Shown: positions 1-5,840 of the stretch, piece after piece
Position numbering within the stretch: position 1 is the stretch's first letter
Layout of the letters: each line of letters opens with the position of its first letter
Assembly (NCBI GenBank): GCA_004356385.1
Contig: SMXL01000134.1
Span: forward strand, 1-5,840
DNA length: 5,840 nt
Direction: 5' to 3'
Source of the DNA: Bacteroidota bacterium
GTDB lineage: Bacteria; Bacteroidota; Rhodothermia; Rhodothermales; UBA10348
The notes under the pieces: generated by a model
Told to the model about the DNA's origin: nothing
The model's input: only the letters and a program-made list of their open reading frames with translations
Database searches by the model: none
Translations under genes and position numbers: made by a program

Positions 1-286
1 AAATAAAATCGTATTTACCCGCAAACGTGATGATGTTCAATCGGTCGAGTCGAATCGATCCACTCACTTCGACACCATCTACATGGGTTCCATTGCGGCT
101 GTTCAAGTCTTCAATGAGAAAGCTGCTCCTTTCGTCGTCGAAATAAATGCGGGCGTGTGTACTCGAAACGGCCTCCGAAGACAGCTGAACATCGCAGCCA
201 CTCGACCTGCCAATGGTCGTCTCTTTATCCAACTCAAAGCTGGTCCCGTCCAGTTCGCCCGTTTTGCAAAAAAGTCTAGCACGCAT
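1..286 (-). CDS. FHA-domain protein, 3' end beyond window
   Basis: The first 95 residues of a protein that runs off the left edge. They form nearly a whole forkhead-associated domain: the GRS at 26-28 (within TTIGRSSGCDVQL), the SSTH at 41-44, and N62-S-R-N65-G66-T. These are the conserved positions by which FHA domains hold phosphothreonine peptides, and all are present, so binding is plausible. The ATG at 286 lies 11 bases after the TAA of the decaheme cytochrome gene. An AAGG overlapping that TAA (296-299) is 9 bases upstream of the ATG and may serve as ribosome binding site. No signal peptide or membrane segment precedes the domain, so the N-terminal part is probably cytoplasmic. What follows the FHA domain, for example a redox or membrane domain, cannot be seen. 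Its placement suggests phosphorylation-dependent docking or control of the redox complex, which is inference. Confidence 0.88.
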   Translation of the reverse strand, partial: MRARLFCKTGELDGTSFELDKETTIGRSSGCDVQLSSEAVSSTHARIYFDDERSSFLIEDLNSRNGTHVDGVEVSGSIRLDRLNIITFAGKYDFI

Positions 287-297
287 AATGGAAGACC

Positions 298-1866
298 TTA
301 TTCAAGATATCTCAGCATGTTCGTGTGCTGAGATTTGTCCGGGTGGAAAAGATGGCAAGAAATACAGGTATTGACCGCTTTTGCTGGTGCGTGGCACGTT
401 TGACACGTCTCGATGGCCGGCAAATTCTGAATGCCGGCGTAATCAATCGCCTCTATCGCAACACTATCGCGCGCGACATGCTCTCTGATGGGAATCGCTG
501 AATGGCATTCCAGGCATCCCCGTTGGATAATATGTACTCGATGATCGAATTCTGACCGAAACAGTATTCTCTGATCTTTTTGAACGCGCTGAATGGCCGA
601 TTGCTGAACAGTATGACATGTTTGACACGTCTCGGTCAAGCCATCGATCACAGACTCAAATTCTGCTATTTCGGATGCATTCAGGTCTGAATTGATGTCG
701 TCGGGGCCTAGTAAGAACCTGGTTTCGTCAATCGAACGGTACGGATCGCGGAGTCGGCGTTTAACGAGAGCGATCAGGCCGTCAATTTCGCTAAGAGCTT
801 TTTGAACATCGCGCCCTGGTGTAGATCTGAGTTCGTCTGCATAGGTTTCCAGCGTCGTCAGTGCCTCCGTGTAAAGATCGCGGGCGTCTCGCTCGTCTTC
901 ACCGGCTGCTGCTCGCAGCAGTTCCGCGAGATCATTGCGATCCGGGTACAGCTCATCCTGAAGTCGTTTCAAGTTTTCGAGGATCCAGGGATCCCTGTGA
1001 TAAACCGGCCTTTTCCGGACTTCATCTCGCCTCTGTTGGAACTCAGATGGGTTCATGGCATCGGCCCATCTCGTTCCCGGACCCTGACGTGTCTGAATCG
1101 CGCTGAGAGTCTGAACGCCGGCAGGGCGCGAAGCAGATCTAATGGGTAACCAGGACGTGCTTACCGATGTGCTGATGTGACACGCCGAACATGCGGTTTC
1201 AAACTCGATGGGCTGAAACGATTTCCCGTCTTGATCGGCATGATGGCAGTACAAACACGATCGCTCGATGTCCGCGAGTCCCTCCTGATTGATGACTTCC
1301 GTCACGTGCTGCGTATGGGAAAAGTTAAGGTTGGCCGGGTCTTCGATATTCTCGGCCGCGAATGCGAACTCCGGATGGCCGGAATTGAATGATCCGTACT
1401 CGTGGCACTGGGTGCACGCCGCGTCGGGTACCTGAATGATCGACGCCCTCGACCCCTGGTGCTCTGGGTGGCAACTGAAACAGGTCACTTCATCCGGAGA
1501 AGGCACCAAGCGTGTGAAATCGCCAGATCGATAGAGATAGTGGGAGGAATAGGTATAAGCACCGATCTCATCTCCAAATTTTTCGTGGCACAACGAACAC
1601 TTGTCATTCGTTACAGATTCGAAGGCGGTATGGCAGGACGCACACTCTCCACCAAACGAAGCGTGATTAGACGAAAGTGGTCCGTTCGAAACCAGAGAGC
1701 CAGACTGAGCCGTCAGATTAAATACAAAGACCACAGCCACGAGTGCCGCCCCAATTCCTCCGATCACCAATAACGAAGATCGAGATGAAGGATAGATGTA
1801 ATTCTTGACGACCGGTAATCGGAGGTCGCTGAAAAAGCCTTTTCTCTTCTTCTGCCCTTTGGCCAT
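298..1866 (-). CDS. Membrane-anchored decaheme cytochrome c (c3/c7-like modules)
   Basis: Predicted periplasm-facing electron carrier of 522 residues. A basic N-terminus is followed by one hydrophobic segment (about 31-50) acting as an uncleaved anchor. Ten CxxCH sites follow, at residues 75, 90, 129, 151, 204, 226, 414, 451, 488 and 501. Modules such as FSHTQH before CLYCHH, FDHRVH before CLECH, and CFSCHPEHQG have the spaced distal histidines of class III (c3/c7-like) cytochromes. Hemes 6 and 7 are separated by about 183 residues without a heme, of which about 272-412 is charged and helical. The start is the ATG at 1866, which overlaps the cytochrome b stop by one base (TAATG). A GTG at 1899 would add 11 residues and overlap the upstream gene by 34 bases; it is less likely. 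The neighbour order suggests it takes electrons from, or gives them to, the cytochrome b. The electron partner outside the membrane is not visible. Confidence 0.92.
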   Translation of the reverse strand: MAKGQKKRKGFFSDLRLPVVKNYIYPSSRSSLLVIGGIGAALVAVVFVFNLTAQSGSLVSNGPLSSNHASFGGECASCHTAFESVTNDKCSLCHEKFGDEIGAYTYSSHYLYRSGDFTRLVPSPDEVTCFSCHPEHQGSRASIIQVPDAACTQCHEYGSFNSGHPEFAFAAENIEDPANLNFSHTQHVTEVINQEGLADIERSCLYCHHADQDGKSFQPIEFETACSACHISTSVSTSWLPIRSASRPAGVQTLSAIQTRQGPGTRWADAMNPSEFQQRRDEVRKRPVYHRDPWILENLKRLQDELYPDRNDLAELLRAAAGEDERDARDLYTEALTTLETYADELRSTPGRDVQKALSEIDGLIALVKRRLRDPYRSIDETRFLLGPDDINSDLNASEIAEFESVIDGLTETCQTCHTVQQSAIQRVQKDQRILFRSEFDHRVHIIQRGCLECHSAIPIREHVARDSVAIEAIDYAGIQNLPAIETCQTCHAPAKAVNTCISCHLFHPDKSQHTNMLRYLE

Positions 1867-2729
1867 TAATAATACCAAACAGAAAAGATGTGAAAACACA
1901 GCAACACGATGAGCACCATAGATACGGGCACGTGAAGCATCAACCAGCCCCTCAGAGCTCGTTGCAGCGTATAGTGAGCGTCAATTTCCAGTTTACTCCT
2001 GAATAATATTTTTAATTCATCAAGGGTGTTTTGGTCATCGGTCGAAAGAAGGGCCCTGATGTAGTCAAAGGATTTGGTTCGGCGGTGAATGCCGCCCGTT
2101 ATGTCAATGAAGTACATGAGACGCGGCTCGGGCTGGGCGAGCGTCGGGGCGATTCGACTGTCGTAGAATTCTCGAACGCGTTCATCCGCTGACGCAATCA
2201 GTTTCTCAGAACGCAGGCGAATGTGTTCGATCAGCTCGGGTACCCGATCATAGTGTACTTCGATAGCCAATCCAGCATTCAGCACGGTCGGAATCCACTT
2301 TTGAATGACAATACCCAAGAAGCCGCTTCCCACGACCCAGATGCTGAGCAACCAGAGCCACCACGTATGGATACCCGAGGGGACTGAAAATCCGGTATGC
2401 ATCAGCATTAACAATAAAAATATCCCTCCCCCGTAAACGTGAATTTGCAGGACCGTCCACGATCGGATCGAGGGGCGAAATTTCATGGTTCTTCGCCGGA
2501 TCGAATGAAGAAAGACGGCGATAAATGCGACCGTAGCTCCGATTCCATATGCCAGGCCCCACGTATTTCCTGGGTGAATGCGAGCCGTTGCAGCATTCAC
2601 ACCGAAAATGATTAGACAAACCAGGACGAGTAGACAAAATCCGAAGAACCACTTTGGCGACTGAACCCATTTGTTCACCCATCTGGGCGTGTCAGCCCTC
2701 TTCTTTTGGTATATAGCCGTTTTCTTCAA
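1866..2729 (-). CDS. Five-helix diheme cytochrome b membrane subunit
   Basis: Integral membrane protein of 287 residues that probably carries electrons across the membrane. Hydrophobic segments lie at about 28-45, 57-75, 93-112, 123-142 and 262-284. The basic N-terminus and the RRR at 78-80 place the N-terminus inside. Helix 3 holds H97 and H111, helix 5 holds H266 and H280; both pairs have 13 residues between them, as in the heme-binding helices of bc1-type cytochrome b. Under the predicted topology H97/H266 would ligate a heme near the cytoplasm and H111/H280 one near the outer face. A soluble region of about 115 residues (144-258) between helices 4 and 5 faces the cytoplasm and could dock the FeS subunit. 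The start is TTG at 2729, giving M-K-K-T; a GTG at 2678 is a weaker alternative. The stop TAA shares its last A with the next ATG (TAATG). Overall it is cytochrome b-like by pattern; no exact family is claimed. Confidence 0.85.
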   Translation of the reverse strand: MKKTAIYQKKRADTPRWVNKWVQSPKWFFGFCLLVLVCLIIFGVNAATARIHPGNTWGLAYGIGATVAFIAVFLHSIRRRTMKFRPSIRSWTVLQIHVYGGGIFLLLMLMHTGFSVPSGIHTWWLWLLSIWVVGSGFLGIVIQKWIPTVLNAGLAIEVHYDRVPELIEHIRLRSEKLIASADERVREFYDSRIAPTLAQPEPRLMYFIDITGGIHRRTKSFDYIRALLSTDDQNTLDELKILFRSKLEIDAHYTLQRALRGWLMLHVPVSMVLIVLLCFHIFSVWYY

Positions 2730-2730
2730 G

Positions 2731-2735
2731 CCCTC
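2731..2735 (-). promoter_or_regulatory. GAGGG ribosome-binding-like site just before the cytochrome b start
   Basis: The minus strand reads GAGGG in the 10-base gap between the ferredoxin-fusion stop (TGA at 2742-2740) and the TTG start at 2729. It lies only one base from the TTG, closer than is usual for efficient initiation. Initiation may depend mainly on ribosomes finishing the upstream gene. No ATG, GTG or TTG lies in frame between the preceding in-frame stop and this TTG, so the site cannot serve an upstream start. Confidence 0.35.
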
Positions 2736-2739
2736 AGAT

Positions 2740-4404
2740 TCAAGCCTCGCCTCTTTCGGTGGAGATCAGCGTCTGAAAATCCTCAATACTTCCAATCCGA
2801 AATGCGCATGAATGGGGGCAACTATTAACGCATGCCGGACCGTCGGCGGAGGTATAGCATACATCGCATTTACTAGCCACTTTCTTCGGACGACCGCGGA
2901 GCCTTTCGGGGACCGCATCGTCGTCCCAGGTCTCTCCCGTGTCGTGCATGACGATGGCATCGTACGGACACTTCATGGCGCAATTGCTACACCCGATACA
3001 CAGCTCGTCGTCAATGGCCACGACCTCGCCCACACCTATGCGGCTTATGGCACCCGTCGGGCACCCGATGAGACAAACGGGGTCGTCACAATGGTAACAC
3101 GAGCGAGCGATCATAAACTGTCCGAACTTGTCGCCCTCACGTACAAATCGGGGTCGGCCTCCGTGGGTATCCGCACAGCCTCGCACGCAATCGTCACATC
3201 GTGTACAAACATCGAGATCGATCACCAGTATGCTGTTCCCCTGTACGAGGCCTTTCTGAAGCGAAAATTCGATCAGTTCAGATTTTTCCAAGTGCTTTTT
3301 CGTAAAACCTGAATCTTTTACGAGAGCGACGGCGGATTCCCAAAGTCTTTTTTCGATATTTGGGTGTTCTCGGAGCACCCTTTGAAACGCAGTACGCTCA
3401 ATACGAACGAGCTCCGAATATCCCACCGATGAGACCGTACTGAGCCAGGTCTCGACGTCGGGTAACAGAAGTTCGACCTCTCCTATCGTCATTCCCTTGC
3501 TCAGGTAGTTGACGGTAGCATCGGCCTCTCCCAGGCGTTCCGAAATCTTCAGAAACCCAGATCGAACCATGTAGAATGCGTCGGCTGTTTGACCTTGTTC
3601 TGTAACGATGTCGTCAGGTGAAAAGGAGATTAGCTCAACCATCTCGGCAAGAGATTCCAGAAACGTGTCCTTCGATCCGCGAAACAAAGGAGACGTTTTA
3701 AGTTGTTCGAAAAGTGTCCTTTCCCGATAGATTCGATCTACTTTTTCCTTAAAAGATCCTGAAGCCTTCTTCATTTCCCGCAGTGCAGGAACGCGAATCT
3801 GAACCAGTTTACAGGCCGAAGATGTGCTCGCGGTCGCGGACTGAGGCCACCCGTTGAGCGCACCGATTTCTCCGAACAAATCTCCCTTCTTCAATGCGGT
3901 TGTACGACCGCGCTGGAGATTGAAATCCATGGAGGCGAGGAACGTAATCTGAAGATCCTTTGACGTTTCACGGCCGGCCATTCGCGTTTGAATGACGGTT
4001 GCACCGAATCCTTCCTCTGGCTCTTCAAACGAGCGAAGGTCCGCAGCGAAAACGGTCCGTTGGGCATCAAAGATGGGAAGAGCGTTTACGGTTTCGTCGT
4101 GCTTTTTAATATCGATTTCGACCGTTCCTTCGAGCAGATAGAAGGCCACATCCAAGTAGCTACCTTCCTCGAAAAGGACGACGTTCGCATCCCAGTCGGC
4201 AACCGATATGTCCGGAGAAATATTCCTAAGAAACGCGTCATCGTAGTCCTGAAAAAGATCGATTTTCTTTAAATCAGACGGCGAGAGCATTTCCGACAGC
4301 CGGGTCAGACCCGCATGAGAACCGTATGAAGACCACCGGTCCTCAAACTGCTCTTTTCGCCTGATCATCGTAACCGAGAGATCCGTTGTCGCTGAAGATT
4401 CCAT
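2740..4404 (-). CDS. Fusion of two cNMP-binding-type domains with a four-cluster [4Fe-4S] ferredoxin
   Basis: Predicted cytoplasmic electron-transfer subunit, 554 residues from the ATG at 4404. Residues about 48-208 and 238-345 are two Crp/cNMP-type beta-roll domains, recognisable by LFxxxxxxFL...I openings, FxxG turns, 'FYLLEGTVEI' and 'FYMVRSGFLKI' strands, and GDLFGEIGAL and GMTIGEVELLL cassette starts. The first carries an insert of about 65 residues (100-165). No helix-turn-helix is seen, so it is not a transcription factor of the Crp type. Residues 392-538 form a DmsB/NrfC/HybA-like ferredoxin with all 16 cysteines: C400/403/406/410, C436/439/444/448, C469/472/475/479 and C513/516/525/529, enough for four [4Fe-4S] clusters. 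There is no Tat or Sec signal, unlike periplasmic NrfC-type subunits. It stands between the tetraheme cytochrome and the cytochrome b gene, so it probably docks on the inner face of that cytochrome. Both phosphate-binding cassettes lack the usual arginine, so the ligand is uncertain. Confidence 0.93.
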   Translation of the reverse strand: MESSATTDLSVTMIRRKEQFEDRWSSYGSHAGLTRLSEMLSPSDLKKIDLFQDYDDAFLRNISPDISVADWDANVVLFEEGSYLDVAFYLLEGTVEIDIKKHDETVNALPIFDAQRTVFAADLRSFEEPEEGFGATVIQTRMAGRETSKDLQITFLASMDFNLQRGRTTALKKGDLFGEIGALNGWPQSATASTSSACKLVQIRVPALREMKKASGSFKEKVDRIYRERTLFEQLKTSPLFRGSKDTFLESLAEMVELISFSPDDIVTEQGQTADAFYMVRSGFLKISERLGEADATVNYLSKGMTIGEVELLLPDVETWLSTVSSVGYSELVRIERTAFQRVLREHPNIEKRLWESAVALVKDSGFTKKHLEKSELIEFSLQKGLVQGNSILVIDLDVCTRCDDCVRGCADTHGGRPRFVREGDKFGQFMIARSCYHCDDPVCLIGCPTGAISRIGVGEVVAIDDELCIGCSNCAMKCPYDAIVMHDTGETWDDDAVPERLRGRPKKVASKCDVCYTSADGPACVNSCPHSCAFRIGSIEDFQTLISTERGEA

Positions 4405-4406
4405 AC

Positions 4407-5840
4407 TCAATTTCCTCTCCCTAAAGACTGATAAATGAGCTCCAGTCTACGTTTTATGATCAACAAGATGTCCCCTGTTGACGTGGAGTCCCCGACTGCC
4501 GGTAGGGGAGGGATTTGAAACGACGGAGCTCTGGAAGAACGAGATGTACGAACCGTCTGAGGACGTTGATAGTCGCCGCTGGTTGGCCTGGGGCCGACCG
4601 GTGATGATGATTGCGAGACCGACGGAGTCGTCGTTGCTGCTTGTATCTGAACAACGTTTACAGTCGGTACGGGGCGAGATGCCTTAACCGTATTGAAGGC
4701 GCTAGCAAGTGACGAAGCGGATAGCTCCGGATACGGGCCTGCGCGTTCCACATTTTTCGTATCGGGCCAGTGCTCAATCGCCTGGCTTCTCTCACTCAAA
4801 TTAAAATCTTCTTCGGTTGGATGCCCTGCTGCCAGTAACCGTTCGTCTGTGATATAGTGGCAGCGAGAGCAGTTGACGGCCCGGTCGTTGGCACTCTTCA
4901 ATCGTCTCTGACCCAGCGAAAAACCTACATCGTCGCCTCGCTCGTGGGGATCGAGGTACCCGGAACTGGGACCGTGGCAACTCTCGCATGTAACCGCATC
5001 GAATACTTCTTCCTGTTCGTCTCCGGAAACGACCGTTCCATGACAACTCATGCATATCCTGTTTCCAAGAAGTCGTTCTGTCGGACTGATTCCATATACC
5101 TGGGCAATCTGAACGGCGCGAGGAGAGCTCATCAGGTCGAATGACTCTGAGTGAGGATCATCGAGTAACCAATCTTCGGCCTTTGTATGGCATGAACAAC
5201 CTGGGACAGTAGTCTGAAATTTCTCGGTTTGAAACCATGCCGGGCGCGAGCGTATTCGGCCTTCGATCGCGAGTCCGCCGGTGACAGGGACCGTCTCCGT
5301 TTGATCGGTGGCGACTGAATCGCTGTCGCCTCCTCGACCCGGATCCGGGGCGATCGTCTCCGACGTCGCGCCTGAATCTGCACCCGATTGGTCAGAGTCT
5401 TCCACATTTTCGGTCGTAGAAGATGAACTTCGTCCTTCCAGGAGCGGATCAAGGGCAATCAGCGACGCCCAATCATGATTTTGGGAAAGTCCTGCCACAA
5501 TCGGAGCAATCTTCTCGGCCGCCGAAACGAGTTCCGTTTCGTTGTTTGGGCCAATAGACAGGGCACTCCCCAGGTCGAGAATTCTCTTCAGTTCGGAAAG
5601 CTGAACAACTTTATAAACGCTTTTCAGGCCTCGATACGCGACTTTGGTTCTTCGCTCCATGGCCTTGGCGTACGGACTTCGTTTAGTCGCAATTGCAAGA
5701 CCCCGGAGGCTATACTCATAGTCTAGAATCTGACCCACTACGAACATGATCCGTTTCCGTGCCATCGTGGGTTCACGATTGGACCGGTCATTGCTCCACT
5801 GCGCGGCCAAAAAATTATGTCGAATGGAATCGGACCATGC
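4407..5840 (-). CDS. Tetraheme c554-type cytochrome c, 5' end beyond window
   Basis: Probable exported multiheme electron carrier; 477 residues are visible and the reading frame stays open to the right edge, so the N-terminus is missing. Three canonical heme sites are seen: CMSCH (5040-5054), CESCH (4974-4988) and CSRCH (4857-4871). A fourth, CSCH (5187-5198), has one residue between the cysteines instead of two. The order CxCH, W, distal His, CxxCH, then CESCHGP with a following Y and H, then CxxCH resembles the cytochrome c554 family, which carries four hemes. About 135 visible residues before the hemes are helical and lack heme motifs, followed by a Ser/Asp/Thr-rich linker (5277-5432). After the hemes comes a Pro/Ser/Thr-rich tail (about 4482-4721) and a short amphipathic C-terminal helix. 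The ATG at 5765 is an unlikely start: nothing after it resembles a signal peptide, which a c-type cytochrome needs. First visible gene of the operon; its TGA lies 2 bases before the next ATG. Substrate unknown. Confidence 0.85.
   Translation of the reverse strand, partial: AWSDSIRHNFLAAQWSNDRSNREPTMARKRIMFVVGQILDYEYSLRGLAIATKRSPYAKAMERRTKVAYRGLKSVYKVVQLSELKRILDLGSALSIGPNNETELVSAAEKIAPIVAGLSQNHDWASLIALDPLLEGRSSSSTTENVEDSDQSGADSGATSETIAPDPGRGGDSDSVATDQTETVPVTGGLAIEGRIRSRPAWFQTEKFQTTVPGCSCHTKAEDWLLDDPHSESFDLMSSPRAVQIAQVYGISPTERLLGNRICMSCHGTVVSGDEQEEVFDAVTCESCHGPSSGYLDPHERGDDVGFSLGQRRLKSANDRAVNCSRCHYITDERLLAAGHPTEEDFNLSERSQAIEHWPDTKNVERAGPYPELSASSLASAFNTVKASRPVPTVNVVQIQAATTTPSVSQSSSPVGPRPTSGDYQRPQTVRTSRSSRAPSFQIPPLPAVGDSTSTGDILLIIKRRLELIYQSLGRGN
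4414..4420 (-). promoter_or_regulatory. Ribosome binding site of the cNMP-ferredoxin gene
   Basis: The minus strand reads GGAGAGG here, inside the last codons of the upstream cytochrome gene. Its GAGG core sits 9 bases before the ATG at 4404 but only 3 bases before the alternative TTG at 4410. The spacing therefore favours the ATG. It is the best Shine-Dalgarno match seen at any start in this window. Confidence 0.7.

Noticed and set aside
1402..1773. Plus-strand open frame of 123 codons opposite the decaheme gene
   Set aside because: Antisense to a gene with regular heme motifs; Arg-rich translation without domain features.
1866..1899. GTG start at 1899 for the decaheme cytochrome
   Set aside because: It would overlap the cytochrome b gene by 34 bases. 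The TAATG junction gives a natural start at 1866, with a basic N-terminus before the membrane anchor.
2248..2682. Minus-strand open frame of 144 codons inside the cytochrome b gene
   Set aside because: It overlaps the cytochrome b frame, which has coherent membrane helices and paired histidines. The alternative frame looks like random composition.
2812..3312. Plus-strand open frame of 166 codons opposite the ferredoxin domain
   Set aside because: It lies wholly antisense to a clearly real gene with 16 conserved cysteines, and its translation shows no recognisable motif.
4402..4410. TTG start at 4410 for the cNMP-ferredoxin gene
   Set aside because: The GGAGAGG site is properly spaced for the ATG at 4404 and too close to the TTG.
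5187..5198. CSCH site as a frameshift artefact
   Set aside because: The frame continues without a break to three canonical CxxCH sites downstream and through the linker upstream, so a simple indel is unlikely. A compensated three-base deletion cannot be excluded.
5763..5765. ATG at 5765, or TTG at 5810, as the true start of the tetraheme cytochrome
   Set aside because: The frame is open through the window edge and neither start is followed by a credible signal peptide, so the start most likely lies outside.
1..5840. CRISPR arrays, tRNAs, rRNAs, insertion sequences, terminators
   Set aside because: No spaced direct repeats, RNA-gene signatures, transposase motifs or hairpin-plus-T-run sites were seen; practically the whole window is coding.

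Overview
All visible genes lie on the minus strand, so the window is read right to left. It holds one tightly packed block of five genes that looks like a single operon, with gaps or overlaps of only about 1 to 12 bases and no intergenic stretch long enough to be an obvious promoter or terminator. In transcription order: (1) a tetraheme c554-type cytochrome c, cut off by the right edge of the window; (2) a cytoplasmic protein fusing two cyclic-nucleotide-binding-type (cNMP) domains to a four-cluster [4Fe-4S] ferredoxin module; (3) a five-helix membrane diheme cytochrome b; (4) a membrane-anchored decaheme cytochrome c; (5) the start of a FHA-domain protein, cut off by the left edge.

Taken together the genes read as a transmembrane electron conduit. 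A cytoplasmic iron-sulfur subunit would face the inner side. The membrane cytochrome b has two H-x13-H helices that can place one heme near each face. Two exported multiheme cytochromes c would act outside the membrane. The general plan (FeS protein, cytochrome b, multiheme cytochrome c) recalls the Hmc and Tmc complexes of sulfate reducers, but the parts differ: the FeS subunit carries two tandem cNMP-type sensor domains, and a FHA domain, which normally binds phosphothreonine peptides, is encoded in the same transcript. No catalytic subunit (molybdopterin, flavin, hydrogenase, nitrite reductase) is visible, so electron donor and acceptor cannot be named.

The organism is a bacterium of roughly balanced base composition with non-ATG starts and weak or atypical ribosome binding sites. 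The combination of FHA proteins, cNMP-ferredoxin fusions and large multiheme cytochromes would fit Planctomycetota or a related group, but this is an inference from gene style, not something the sequence proves.

The points most worth a second look are the fused cNMP-ferredoxin protein whose two phosphate-binding cassettes both lack the usual arginine, the one-residue-short CxCH heme site in the tetraheme cytochrome, the matched histidine geometry of the cytochrome b, and the long heme-free helical insert in the decaheme protein.
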